Shown here: positions 23,943-33,129 of the stretch, in pieces
Numbering within the stretch: position 1 is the first letter of the stretch
Layout: each line of letters begins with the position of its first letter
Assembly: GCA_947627275.1 (NCBI GenBank)
Contig: CANQVK010000013.1
Span: forward strand, 1 to 64,000
Reading direction: 5' to 3'
DNA: 64,000 nt
Origin: an uncultured Ruminococcus sp.
GTDB taxonomy: Bacteria; Bacillota; Clostridia; Oscillospirales; Ruminococcaceae
Notes under the pieces: model-generated
What the model saw: the letters and a program-made list of their open reading frames with translations, nothing else
Told to the model about the DNA's origin: nothing
Databases searched by the model: none
Program-made: the position numbers and the translations under genes

Positions 23943-24519
23943 TTTTCTGATCCATTTTATGCTTGCGGTCGTTATTGCCGTTCTGACGCCTGTTGTATTC
24001 AGTATCAGTTCGCTTGATGCAAGAGCGTCCGCACAACCAATTGAAATGCTTCTGCCGTTTATTGGTACGATTTTGCTGACACCGATTTTTTTACCTGAAC
24101 AAAATCAGGAGATTCGTGACGTTATACGTTCCAAAAAAACAGATTATCTGATAGTCTGTTTTATCAGAATAATATATTCCGTTGCAGCCGTTATGTTGAT
24201 TACAGGAATATTTATTCTTATTATGAAGTACAGTGAATGTGAAGTAACGTACAGACATTTTATCGGAAGTTTTGCGTCGTCTCTGTTTCTGGGAACGATC
24301 GGCTTTTCTGTTGCGGGATTGAGCGGCAGTGTTTCGGCAGGATATATGGCTTCCATGGTTTATTATGCCGCAAATATCGGCTTGAAGGATAAATTGGGCG
24401 TCTGTTATTTATTTTCTATGTACGCCAACGGAGAATTTTCAAATAAATATTTGCTGATTTTATTATCGGTAATTATAATTTCAATTGTGTTTTATCTACT
24501 AAAAAAATTCGATAAATAA
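23902..24519 (+). CDS. Second membrane subunit of the ABC transporter
   Basis: 205 residues with about six hydrophobic helices (for example FLIHFMLAVVIAVLTPVVFSI at 15-35) and little else. The 41-nt overlap with the preceding permease suggests tight translational coupling. No family-specific motif is recognised. Its position and topology make it a partner permease or accessory protein. Confidence 0.7.
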   Translation: MSFAKILSVNLKHNFLIHFMLAVVIAVLTPVVFSISSLDARASAQPIEMLLPFIGTILLTPIFLPEQNQEIRDVIRSKKTDYLIVCFIRIIYSVAAVMLITGIFILIMKYSECEVTYRHFIGSFASSLFLGTIGFSVAGLSGSVSAGYMASMVYYAANIGLKDKLGVCYLFSMYANGEFSNKYLLILLSVIIISIVFYLLKKFDK

Positions 24520-24522
24520 TCA

Positions 24523-24575
24523 CTATCCAAAACTTAAGCAGGGGGACAGAGTCCCCCTGCTTAAGTTTTGGATAG
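24523..24575. terminator. 25-bp perfect hairpin between convergent genes
   Basis: Bases 24523-24547 pair perfectly with 24551-24575 around AGA, ending CTATCCAAAACTTAAGCAG on the left arm. The arm half CTTAAGTTTTGGATAGCG resembles CTTAAGTTGTGAATAGTG at about 1223 and CTTAAGTTGTAGACAGTG at about 210. It lies between the ABC operon and the araC-type gene and can terminate both. The very long stem is more typical of a repeat. Confidence 0.65.
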
Positions 24576-24603
24576 CGGTAAAAAATCAGCCTCTAAAAAA
24601 CTG

Positions 24604-25386
24604 TCATTTTTCTTTATGTTTGTTTCGGTACTGAGCAGGAGAAATGCAGGCATATTTTGAGAATGAACGTGAAAAGTGTTCGTAATTCTGATAACCGCAC
24701 ATAATTGCAATCTCCTTAGCTGAATAATCGGTAGTCAGCAGGAGATGTTTTGCATACTGCATACGGCTGATAAATACGTCTTTCATACATGAGATACCGT
24801 AACGGTTTTTATAAAGGCGATGAAAGTGCGAAGAAGAAATATTCAACTCTTTTGCCATATCAGTGATATTCCATTCCTTTGCGGGTTCATTATATATTTT
24901 CTCTTTGATCTTGTCAAGCTGTTCATCGTAGTAATTATGCTTGTTGTTATTTCCGTGTTTTATTTGTTCGCTGATATGAAGGAGTATCGCTTTAAGTATA
25001 AGATCAAGCGTTTCATTTTTATGAGCCGTTCCTGATTGATCTATCTCCACGCTTGCGGCTACGAGCATCGAAACGCTTTCGTCATTCAGAGGGATGGGAA
25101 CATTATATTGAAGATTCAGGGAACTGATAAAGTCATGATCCTCCTGATCTATGCTGAAGCGGATCCAGTCGTCAGCGTATTCCTCGCCAACGCCGTAAAT
25201 GCAGTGTGGAAAACAGCTTTCAACGATAAAGGCTGTATTTTTATCAACGTAATATTTTTTATCGTTCATTTGAATACAGCCCTTTGAACGCACAAGAATA
25301 AGTTGCATTCCGAAATGACCGTTCGGACGCTCTATAGAAAAATCACCGGGATGCTTCCATTGCCAGCCAAGCTGATAAACGTGCAT
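24604..25386 (-). CDS. AraC-family transcriptional regulator
   Basis: About 260 residues with an N-terminal cupin-like sensor domain (GHFGMQLILVRSKGCIQMN) and a C-terminal double helix-turn-helix (WNITDMAKELNISSSHFHRLYKN; YSAKEIAIMCGYQNYEHFSRSF). ATG 25386 is preferred over 25407 because AGAGGA stands 7 nt upstream. It is divergent from the rhamnogalacturonan-degrading gene, so it is the likely activator of that gene, sensing a pectin-derived sugar. This is inference from position. Confidence 0.88.
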   Translation of the reverse strand: MHVYQLGWQWKHPGDFSIERPNGHFGMQLILVRSKGCIQMNDKKYYVDKNTAFIVESCFPHCIYGVGEEYADDWIRFSIDQEDHDFISSLNLQYNVPIPLNDESVSMLVAASVEIDQSGTAHKNETLDLILKAILLHISEQIKHGNNNKHNYYDEQLDKIKEKIYNEPAKEWNITDMAKELNISSSHFHRLYKNRYGISCMKDVFISRMQYAKHLLLTTDYSAKEIAIMCGYQNYEHFSRSFSKYACISPAQYRNKHKEK

Positions 25387-25428
25387 ATGACTAATTCCTC
25401 TTTTCATTAAATAAATCTTAATAAATCA

Positions 25429-25457
25429 ATTATATCAATTTTGCAACAAAAAGTCAA
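25429..25457 (-). promoter_or_regulatory. Promoter of the AraC-type regulator
   Basis: On the minus strand TTGACT (25452-25457), 17 nt and TATAAT (25429-25434). Confidence 0.8.
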
Positions 25458-25497
25458 GATGATGATAGATTTGTCTATGTTGTTTTTATGTATTTGT

Positions 25498-25506
25498 TGC
25501 TATAAT
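25498..25506 (+). promoter_or_regulatory. Extended -10 promoter of the rhamnogalacturonan-degrading gene
   Basis: TGCTATAAT (25498-25506) is a perfect extended -10 with only a poor -35 (TGTTGT or TTGTTT region). This fits an activator-dependent promoter beside the AraC gene. TTGTTAACAA at 25512-25521 lies just downstream. Confidence 0.6.
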
Positions 25507-25571
25507 GTAATTGTTAACAATTCGTTTGAACTCCGGATCGATCGATAGGTGATGTAAAAGCGAAAATCAGA

Positions 25572-25727
25572 CCTCCTCGGGAACTAAAAAAATGTTGAAT
25601 GACGTAGGATCATTTGCGTTTGGCAAAGTTAGCTTTCCGCAGGAATACTGTATGTATTGCAAGGAAAGCTGACAAAGCAAAACACAAAAAAGACAAGTCA
25701 GACAGTGTTCTTTAGTTTCCGAGGAGG
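25572..25727 (+). ncRNA. Long hairpin in the leader of the rhamnogalacturonan-degrading gene
   Basis: Bases 25572-25588 (CCTCCTCGGGAACTAAA) pair with 25711-25727 (TTTAGTTTCCGAGGAGG) over 17 bp with one G.U. Inside, GTTAGCTTTCC (25628-25638) pairs with GGAAAGCTGAC (25663-25673). The whole is a roughly 156-nt imperfect stem-loop transcribed as 5' leader. The outer 3' arm contains GAGGAGG, which resembles a ribosome-binding sequence and is masked in the stem, but it is 85 nt from the start codon. It could be a regulatory RNA or a small repeat insertion. Confidence 0.55.
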
Positions 25728-25811
25728 ACCATTATATAATTATAAGTGCATACAGTTTACAAGAGGTCGTACCTGCTTTGTACTGTAGCGTACAGAAAAG
25801 GGAGAATTAAA

Positions 25812-28800
25812 ATGAAGAATCGACTTAGAACGTTAACTGCGGCGGCAGCGGCTTTTGTTCTGACGGTTACATCAGCTGTTAATTCCGGAGTGATGAAAAC
25901 TGCCGATGCTGCCTATGGAACAGGCGGAAACGGAACCGCCATTATGGAGTACCTCGACAGGGGTATCTATGCTGTAAAAAACGGAAACGGTATGTTCGTA
26001 AGCTGGCGTTGGAATGCTGACGATGCTGATGATGCGGAATTCAGGCTTTACCGTGATGATAAGCTGATCTACACAAGCAAATCAGGCGATGCTACGTCCT
26101 ATCAGGACAACGGCGGAAGCGCAAATTCCAAGTATCGTGTTGACACGATCGAAAACGGAAAGGTAGTAACTTCACAGAACTGCAAATTTAACTCCGGTAC
26201 GAATTACTTTGATATTCCGCTGAAAAAACCCGGTTCGCAGTATTCGCCGAACGACTGCTGCGTCGGAGATGTTGACGGTGACGGTCAGTATGAAATTTTC
26301 CTTAAATGGGATCCGTCAAATTCACAGGATAACTCAAAAGGCGGAAAAACAGACAAAGTATACATTGACTGCTATACTCTCGAAGGCAAGCAGCTCTGGC
26401 GTATAGATATGGGCGTGAATGTCCGTGCAGGACAGCACTATACACAGATGTGTGTTGCTGATTTTGACTGCGACGGTAAAGCTGAACTTATCACAAAAAC
26501 TGCTGACGGAACTAAAGACGGCGCTGGCAAGGTTATCGGAAACGGAAACAAAAGCTACGTAAACGGAGACGGACGTGTTCTCGATGGCCCTGAATTTCTC
26601 ACACTGTTTGAGGGTGCAACAGGTAAAGCTCTTGACACCATTGATTTCCCCGTGCCGAGAGGTAAGGTCAGCGACTGGGGCGACAACTACGGAAATCGTG
26701 TAGACCGTTTCAACAGCGCAATTGCTTATCTTGACGGCGTTCACCCAAGTGCAGTTTACGGCAGAGGATATTATACAAGGCTTACGCTTTCCGCTGTTGA
26801 TGTCAAGGGCGGCAAGCTTGTAAAGCGTTGGGTATACGATACAGGCAACAATAAGAACACTCCCGGTTGGGGCTGCGGAAATCATAACGTCATGGTTGCC
26901 GACTCTGATAACGACGGCAAGCAGGAGATCTTCATGGGAGCTTCTGCAATTGACGATAACGGCAAGCTTATGTGGACTACAGGTCAGAAGCACGGCGACG
27001 CAATGCACCTCGGCGATTTTCTCCCCGATAGAGAGGGGCTTGAGCTGTGGCTTTGCCACGAGGATAAGCCTTACGGCGAATCATGTCTTGACGCTAAAAC
27101 AGGCAAAACGATCTTCCATATAAACGGTACAAAGGATACGGGAAGATGCGCCGCAGACAACGTTTATGCAGGCAGCAAGGGCGCTGAATTCTGGGGAGCT
27201 GCTGACGGTAACGTTTACAACACTTCCGGAAAGAAAATAGGCGGAACAAAACCTGCCCAGAATTTTTTCATTTATTGGGACGGCGATCTTGAGCGTGAAA
27301 TTCTCGACGGCAATAAGATCAGCAAAATGAAAGGCGCAGATAAAATCGACCGAATATTTACTGCTAACGGCTGTGGCTCAAATAACAGTTCAAAATCTGT
27401 ACCGTGTATGACTGCCGATCTCTTTGGTGACTGGCGCGAGGAGCTTATACTCAGAACTGATGATAACTCCAAATTGAGAATATGGTGTACAACATCAAAT
27501 ACAAAGGTTCGTCTGACTACGCTCATGCACGATATGCAATACAGAATGCAGAACGGCTGTCAGCAGAGTGCATACAATCAGCCGCCTCACGTAAGCTACT
27601 ATCTCGGCAGCGAGGCTCCTCTTCCTGCAAGACCCTCTGTCGTTGTAAACGGAAAAGGTACTGGAAATACTCAGCCTCAGCAGCCTACGCAGCCTTCTCA
27701 GCCTCAACAGCCTACGCAGCCCGTTGAACCTCCTGTATCTCCTCTTAACATGAAGTTCGATCTGGGCGCAAACGCTCAAAACGGCTATACAAGCGTAAAA
27801 TCATCTGATGTATACAGTTCTTCAAAAGGCTACGGATTCTCGTCCGCATCAGGCGTTTCAAACGTATCGGCGGCAGGAAAAGGCGCGTTGAGCGACGCCG
27901 TACAGTTTACGGGAAAATCAACGTTTAACGTCGATCTACCAAAGGGTCTGTATAAGATCAAGGTAACTCTCGGTAATACCACACGTACAAGCGTTTATAT
28001 GGAGGATATGCTGCAAATTGTAAACATGACAGGCAATAACGCTGTTGACGAGATTCTTCTTCCGGTCACTGACGGACAGTTGAATATCCGTGCGGCAGCA
28101 GGAAAAGCAGGTTATGCTTACACTATAAGTCTTGTAGAAATTGAAAAGGTATCCGATAATGCCGTTCTTCCAAATACTGTATGGCTTTGCGGCGATTCAA
28201 CGGTCTGCAATTACTATCCCAAGGACACAAGCGCTCAGGCAGGCTGGGGACAGGTTCTTGACAAATATCTTGACAAGGGCTGGAATGTACGGAATATGGC
28301 TGCAAGCGGTCAATATGCAAAGGGCTTTGTAGATGCGGGTCAGTTTGACGCTATCGAGCATTACGGAAAAGCCGGAGATGTATATATAATTTCAATAGGA
28401 ATAAATGATACAAACTATTCTGACAAAACAGAATACTATAATACCGTGACGGACATGGTTAAACGTGCCAAGGCAAAGGGTATGGACGTTATTCTTGTTA
28501 AGCAGCAGGGACGAAAGGGCGACTATACTAAAAATCCTCTGCTTAAGAGCCGTTGGTTTGCAGCAGAACTTGACCGTATCGGTTCGGAGCAGAAAGTTAA
28601 GGTCGTAGACCTGTTTAATCTCTTCCAGGATTATTGCGTATCCATTGGTGCGTCAAAGGCTGACGGACTGTATATTGATAACATTCACCCCAACAGACAG
28701 GGTGCGATGATACTTGCAGAACTCTTTGCAAAACAGAACGACTGGACTATTGGTTCGGGTACACAGCCCGGAACTCCCGTTACGCCTCCGCAATCAGGTT

Positions 28801-30593
28801 CGGAATTGCAGGACGGCGCTGTATACATGATAAAAAATGCAAACAGCGGTCTTTATCTTGCGGTTGACGGCGGCGCTGCCGAAAACAGCAGCAATGTCGT
28901 TCAGAACAGCGGCTCAGGCGATGCGTTCGGCTGGAAAGCAGTTTCTGCCGGAAACGGTTACTATTCTCTTATTTCACGCACAGGAGACGGAGAGACATAC
29001 GCTCTTGACGTATCAGCAAAAAGCACCGAGGACGGAGCAAACGTTGAGATCTACACTTATAAAAGCGGAGATAACCAGCAGTTCAAGTTCATTAAGAACA
29101 GTGACGGAACGTATACTATCCTCACAAAGCATTCCGGAGATTCATCGTGTATTGAAATTGCAAGCAGGAGTACGGAAGTCGGCGGAAACGTTCAGCAGTG
29201 GACAGTAAACGGCGGAGCAAACCAGAAATGGATACTTGAGCCTTTTTCGGGAAGCGTTAAGCCTTCCGAACCAGACGTTACTGTAAAACCCGGCGATATA
29301 AACGCTGACGGTCAGGTCAATGTTGCCGATGCGGTAAAACTTCAGAAGCATCTCCTTGCAGTAGAAGCGCTCACTAAGTCAGAGGCTGCGGCGGCAGATC
29401 TGTATTCAGACGGAGTGATAGATGTTTTCGATATGGTGCTTATGAGAAAGCTTCTTGTCTCAGGCAATGCGGAAGTATATTACTATGCTGTAAATGCGTC
29501 ATATGTGAACGGAACAGAAGAGACTGTCAATGAGGGCTATAAAAGTAAGGCATACATAAATCTTGATAATTCAACAGACAGTTCTATTGAATGGACATTT
29601 AATACTTCTTCAGCAGGAAATTACCTTGTGACATTCAGAGTTGCCAACGGTACGGACAACGACAGGGCAATGAAGGTCGAAGTAAATAACGCTTCGGATC
29701 ATTGGGTTCAGAGCTTTACGGGAACGGGAGCATGGACTCAGTGGGAAGAGCGTGGAATAGTTCTTCCTTTTGTCGCAGGAAATAACGTTGTTAAACTCAC
29801 TTCAATGACAGATAACGGCGGCCCGAATTTTGATTATGCCAAAATAGAGAAAACCGACGAGCCGATCGCAGAAACATATATACCGCAAACTCAGCCTGAC
29901 ATTCCTCAGAGTGAAAATCCCGTTATTTATATTGCGGGAGATTCAACAGTACAAAGCTATCGTGCAAGCTACGCTCCTCAGCAGGGCTGGGGTTATTATC
30001 TCGGCGATTACTTCAACAATAATGTGACTGTATCAAATCAAGCAATTGCAGGACGCAGTTCAAAAAGCTTCTATGATAACGGCAGACTGAAAACGATACT
30101 TGATTCCATGAAAACGGGAGATTATCTCCTTATCCAGTTCGGCATCAATGATTCGGCTGTCAACAATGCAGAAAGATACGCTCCTGTTTGCGGAAACGTC
30201 AATAATCCCACAGACGGCTCTTTTGAATACTACATTAGCAAGTATATCGAAGGCGCTAAGCAAAAGGGCGGAACTCCTGTTCTTGTTACGACGGTTATCG
30301 GTCTTAAAGCCTATTCGGGCGGAAAGTTCGTCAACAGCTACGGCAACTACTGCAAGGCAATGAAGGATATGGCGGCAAAATACAGCATTCCATGTATTGA
30401 CCTTAATTCAATTATGGTAGATCACTATAATTCTATTGGCTACGACGAAGCATATTCCTATCATCTCTGCGGAGCTGTAGCAGGTTCAAATGATAAGACG
30501 CACTTTACCGAAAAAGGTGCAAAAGCGGTTGCGGGTCTTGTTGCAGACGCCTTAAAGAAGGCAAATTTACCGCTCTCTCAGTATGTAAAATAA
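25812..30593 (+). CDS. Rhamnogalacturonan lyase / double CE12 acetylesterase with ricin, dockerin and CBM modules
   Basis: Start at ATG 25812 (AGGGAG 7 nt upstream), about 1593 residues. Order: signal peptide (1-33), PL11 rhamnogalacturonan lyase propeller (about 34-613), Pro/Gln/Thr linker, beta-sandwich (646-780), first CE12 GDSL esterase (785-980; Ser796 in CGDSTV, DNIHPN), ricin-type CBM13 (997-1146), internal dockerin (1160-1220), CBM35-like domain (1223-1348) and a second CE12 esterase (1369-1593; Ser1378 in AGDSTV). PL11 cuts the rhamnogalacturonan I backbone and CE12 removes its acetyl groups. One molecule therefore deacetylates and depolymerises pectin while bound to a cellulosome. 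Confidence 0.92.
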   Translation: MKNRLRTLTAAAAAFVLTVTSAVNSGVMKTADAAYGTGGNGTAIMEYLDRGIYAVKNGNGMFVSWRWNADDADDAEFRLYRDDKLIYTSKSGDATSYQDNGGSANSKYRVDTIENGKVVTSQNCKFNSGTNYFDIPLKKPGSQYSPNDCCVGDVDGDGQYEIFLKWDPSNSQDNSKGGKTDKVYIDCYTLEGKQLWRIDMGVNVRAGQHYTQMCVADFDCDGKAELITKTADGTKDGAGKVIGNGNKSYVNGDGRVLDGPEFLTLFEGATGKALDTIDFPVPRGKVSDWGDNYGNRVDRFNSAIAYLDGVHPSAVYGRGYYTRLTLSAVDVKGGKLVKRWVYDTGNNKNTPGWGCGNHNVMVADSDNDGKQEIFMGASAIDDNGKLMWTTGQKHGDAMHLGDFLPDREGLELWLCHEDKPYGESCLDAKTGKTIFHINGTKDTGRCAADNVYAGSKGAEFWGAADGNVYNTSGKKIGGTKPAQNFFIYWDGDLEREILDGNKISKMKGADKIDRIFTANGCGSNNSSKSVPCMTADLFGDWREELILRTDDNSKLRIWCTTSNTKVRLTTLMHDMQYRMQNGCQQSAYNQPPHVSYYLGSEAPLPARPSVVVNGKGTGNTQPQQPTQPSQPQQPTQPVEPPVSPLNMKFDLGANAQNGYTSVKSSDVYSSSKGYGFSSASGVSNVSAAGKGALSDAVQFTGKSTFNVDLPKGLYKIKVTLGNTTRTSVYMEDMLQIVNMTGNNAVDEILLPVTDGQLNIRAAAGKAGYAYTISLVEIEKVSDNAVLPNTVWLCGDSTVCNYYPKDTSAQAGWGQVLDKYLDKGWNVRNMAASGQYAKGFVDAGQFDAIEHYGKAGDVYIISIGINDTNYSDKTEYYNTVTDMVKRAKAKGMDVILVKQQGRKGDYTKNPLLKSRWFAAELDRIGSEQKVKVVDLFNLFQDYCVSIGASKADGLYIDNIHPNRQGAMILAELFAKQNDWTIGSGTQPGTPVTPPQSGSELQDGAVYMIKNANSGLYLAVDGGAAENSSNVVQNSGSGDAFGWKAVSAGNGYYSLISRTGDGETYALDVSAKSTEDGANVEIYTYKSGDNQQFKFIKNSDGTYTILTKHSGDSSCIEIASRSTEVGGNVQQWTVNGGANQKWILEPFSGSVKPSEPDVTVKPGDINADGQVNVADAVKLQKHLLAVEALTKSEAAAADLYSDGVIDVFDMVLMRKLLVSGNAEVYYYAVNASYVNGTEETVNEGYKSKAYINLDNSTDSSIEWTFNTSSAGNYLVTFRVANGTDNDRAMKVEVNNASDHWVQSFTGTGAWTQWEERGIVLPFVAGNNVVKLTSMTDNGGPNFDYAKIEKTDEPIAETYIPQTQPDIPQSENPVIYIAGDSTVQSYRASYAPQQGWGYYLGDYFNNNVTVSNQAIAGRSSKSFYDNGRLKTILDSMKTGDYLLIQFGINDSAVNNAERYAPVCGNVNNPTDGSFEYYISKYIEGAKQKGGTPVLVTTVIGLKAYSGGKFVNSYGNYCKAMKDMAAKYSIPCIDLNSIMVDHYNSIGYDEAYSYHLCGAVAGSNDKTHFTEKGAKAVAGLVADALKKANLPLSQYVK

Positions 30594-30643
30594 GAGAGCG
30601 AAGTTCAATCATCAAACAAATTCCTTTGTATAACAGACAAATC

Positions 30644-30696
30644 AAAAATCAGCTGTATTTTCCTTTGGGTTTGGGGAATACAGCTGATTTTTCTTG
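30644..30696 (+). terminator. Terminator of the rhamnogalacturonan-degrading gene
   Basis: A stem of about 16 bp (AAAAATCAGCTGTATT at 30644-30659 with AATACAGCTGATTTTT at 30677-30692) ends in TTTTTC. Confidence 0.85.
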
Positions 30697-30894
30697 AAAC
30701 TATAATTGAACAGATCCGACAATTTGTACAAATATAGTAATTATTCATAAAAATCAAGCAAGTAAGCAATTATCCCTGTAAAACAGGGCATTTCCCCGCA
30801 TTTCTACTGGATTGACAACCTCAAATACTACTTATTTACTACTGGAGATTGAGCCTTGATACGCCGAAAATCCAAGAAATGCAAAGTTACAGTT

Positions 30895-30923
30895 TTGACT
30901 GGACTTCCTTGCCGCTGTATAAT
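30895..30923 (+). promoter_or_regulatory. Promoter at the left end of the integrative element
   Basis: TTGACT (30895-30900), 17 nt, TATAAT (30918-30923). It drives the small first ORF and possibly parA-parB. Confidence 0.8.
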
Positions 30924-30949
30924 GAAGCCAAGAAAGGTCGGTGAAATAT

Positions 30950-31129
30950 ATGAGGGAAAAGCTCAATCATCTATATGTGGACAGCCGAGAAAGGACTATC
31001 CTGCTGCAAAGCCTTGTGGAGCTGAAAAACCAACTCATACAGCAGGGCGGATATGGGGACTGCGTGGACGAACTGATATTCAAAGTGGCAAACGCCCCTG
31101 TAAAGAAAATGAAAATTGAATATGTCTAA
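30950..31129 (+). CDS. Small hypothetical protein of the integrative element
   Basis: About 59 residues, MREKLNHLYVDSRERTILLQ onward, acidic and basic mixed, predicted helical. I prefer ATG 30950 over GTG 30941 because AAAGG lies at a workable distance. Proteins of this kind are found just before parA in clostridial conjugative elements, without known function. A hairpin follows it. Confidence 0.6.
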   Translation: MREKLNHLYVDSRERTILLQSLVELKNQLIQQGGYGDCVDELIFKVANAPVKKMKIEYV

Positions 31130-31144
31130 TGGCAGACCGATATA

Positions 31145-31184
31145 AAGCCGCTTATTCTTATCCGTTAAGAGTAAGCGGCTTTTC
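31145..31184 (+). terminator. Hairpin between the small ORF and parA
   Basis: AAGCCGCTTATTCTTA (31145-31160) pairs with TAAGAGTAAGCGGCTT (31166-31181) and is followed by TTCTG. It is a terminator or attenuator before parA. A second short stem, AGCCGC/GCGGCT, lies at about 31209-31229. Confidence 0.7.
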
Positions 31185-31256
31185 TGCGTTCTCTGGTAGA
31201 TTTTACATAGCCGCCTTGACAAAGCGGCTAAATCTAAACGAAAGGAGGACGCATCT

Positions 31257-32084
31257 ATGTCAAATTGCAAAGTGATTGCTCTGACCAATCAGAAAGGCGG
31301 TGTCGGCAAGACCACTACGGCGGTCAATCTGGGCGTAAGTCTGGCGAAGCAAGGAAAAAAGGTGCTGCTCATTGATGCCGATGTACAGGCAAATCTCACA
31401 ATGGCACTCGGTTACAGCAGACCAGACGATATTCCCGTAACGCTCCCCACCATTATGCAGGACATCATAGACGATAAGCCCCTTGATGTTTCGCAAGGCA
31501 TTATCCGCCACAGCGAGGGCGTTGACCTGCTTCCGTCAAACATCGAGCTGTCAGGCTTCGAGGTAAGGCTAATCAACGCTATGAGCCGTGAGCGTGTCCT
31601 AAAGACCTATGTAAATGCGGTCAAAAAGGATTACGACTATGTGCTTATCGACTGTATGCCGAGCTTGGGTATGATAACCATCAATGCTCTGGCGGCGGCT
31701 GACAGCGTGGTTATCCCGACACAGCCCCACTATCTTTCTGCGAAAGGCTTAGAGCTGTTGCTTCGCTCCGTGTCAATGGTCAAACGGCAGATAAATCCCA
31801 AGCTGCGGATTGACGGTATCCTGATGACAATGGTAATGCCCCGCACAAATATCTCAAAGGAAATCACGGCAACCGTGAAAAGTGCCTACGGGCAGAAAAT
31901 CAAGGTCTTTGATACCGAGATACCGCACTCTATCCGTGCCGTGGAAGCCACCGCAGAGGGCAAGAGCATTTTTGCCTACGACAAAGGCGGCAAGGTAGCC
32001 GCAGCCTATGAGCAGTTCGGGAAGGAGGTGGCGGAGATTGGCGAGAAGCAGAGAAACCAAAATCGAGCTGACCGCATACGATGA
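31257..32084 (+). CDS. parA: ParA-family partition ATPase
   Basis: 275 residues with the deviant Walker A KGGVGKTTTAVNLG near residue 14, Walker A' VLLIDADVQANLT near 39 and Walker B YVLIDCMPSLG near 125. GGAGGA precedes the ATG. Together with ParB it stabilises extrachromosomal or excised forms of mobile elements. Its 3' end overlaps the parB start. It differs from the chromosomal Soj by its setting in the integrative element. Confidence 0.93.
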   Translation: MSNCKVIALTNQKGGVGKTTTAVNLGVSLAKQGKKVLLIDADVQANLTMALGYSRPDDIPVTLPTIMQDIIDDKPLDVSQGIIRHSEGVDLLPSNIELSGFEVRLINAMSRERVLKTYVNAVKKDYDYVLIDCMPSLGMITINALAAADSVVIPTQPHYLSAKGLELLLRSVSMVKRQINPKLRIDGILMTMVMPRTNISKEITATVKSAYGQKIKVFDTEIPHSIRAVEATAEGKSIFAYDKGGKVAAAYEQFGKEVAEIGEKQRNQNRADRIR

Positions 32085-32973
32085 CCTTTTCCAGACGGAC
32101 GAAAGCCGTGCGGAAGCGAAACTCAGCAAGATACGGGACATTCCCATCAGCGAGATTGACGAGTTCCCAGACCACCCGTTCAAGGTTTTAATGGACGAGG
32201 ATATGGAGCAGCTTGTCGAGAGCGTGAAGCGAAACGGCGTAATGACCCCTGCCACCGTGCGGCTCAAAGAGGACGGGCGGTATGAGCTTATCAGCGGTCA
32301 CAGGCGCAAAAAGGCTTGTGAGCTTGCAGGGCTTGAAACGCTGAAATGCGAGGTAAAGGAGCTGACCCGTGACGAAGCCATTATTATAATGGTGGAGAGC
32401 AATTTACAGAGGTCGGTCATTCTGCCAAGCGAAAAAGCCTTTGCCTATAAAATGCGGCTTGAAGCAATGAACAGGCAGGGGCAACGGACAGATTTAACTT
32501 ATTGCCCAGTGGGCAGTAAGTTGACGAGTGCATCAGAAGTATCAAAGGAAGTTGGTGACAGCGAAAGACAGATTTTCCGTTATATCCGCTTGACCGAGCT
32601 TGTACCCGAAATCCTGCAAATGGTGGACGACAGGCAGATTGCTTTCCGCCCTGCGGTTGAAATCTCCTATCTGACCGAGGAACAGCAATACACCCTGCTT
32701 GAAGCGATGGAGTACAACGATGCCACCCCGTCATTGGCGCAGGCTATCAAAATGAAGAAGTACAACCAAGAGGGCAAGCTGACGGAGGAGGTTATCAGCT
32801 CCATTATGGAGGAGGAAAAGCCCAACCAGAAGGAAAAGCCCGCCTTCCGTGATGAACGGATAACCAAGCTCATACCGAAGTCTGTCCCCAGAGGGCAGGA
32901 AGCGGATTTTGTGGTGAAGGCATTGGAATTTTACAACCGACACCTGCAACGGCAGCGAAGCCAAGAAAGATAG
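32038..32973 (+). CDS. parB: ParB-family partition protein
   Basis: About 311 residues from TTG 32038 (LARSRETKIEL), chosen because AAGGAGG lies about 9 nt upstream; the longer frame is only a shadow of parA. The N-terminal CTP-binding ParB domain includes LISGHRRKKACELAG and ESNLQRS. A helix-turn-helix (SASEVSKEVGDSERQIFRYI) follows near residue 165. It overlaps parA by 47 nt. No parS-like palindrome cluster was recognised nearby. Confidence 0.9.
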   Translation: MARSRETKIELTAYDDLFQTDESRAEAKLSKIRDIPISEIDEFPDHPFKVLMDEDMEQLVESVKRNGVMTPATVRLKEDGRYELISGHRRKKACELAGLETLKCEVKELTRDEAIIIMVESNLQRSVILPSEKAFAYKMRLEAMNRQGQRTDLTYCPVGSKLTSASEVSKEVGDSERQIFRYIRLTELVPEILQMVDDRQIAFRPAVEISYLTEEQQYTLLEAMEYNDATPSLAQAIKMKKYNQEGKLTEEVISSIMEEEKPNQKEKPAFRDERITKLIPKSVPRGQEADFVVKALEFYNRHLQRQRSQER

Positions 32974-33129
32974 CCACACGCCGAGGGAGCAGTCTGCCCG
33001 TTTTGCGTGGATAGCCGCTTTTTCGGCTTCCCCCCTCTCCACACCTCACCCCCTTGATACTGCCAGTAACTGTCCGAGAAAAAGAATATCTGCAAACCGC
33101 TGTTTCCGCCTGTTTTCCCACCTTTGAGG

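Noticed and set aside
25512..25521. TTGTTAACAA as a Rex operator before the pectin-degrading gene
   Set aside because: The central four-base spacer of Rex sites is missing and the sequence is AT-rich enough to arise by chance.
26334..27059. 241-codon leftward frame inside the rhamnogalacturonan lyase region
   Set aside because: It is antisense to conserved PL11 sequence and is a by-product of codon usage.
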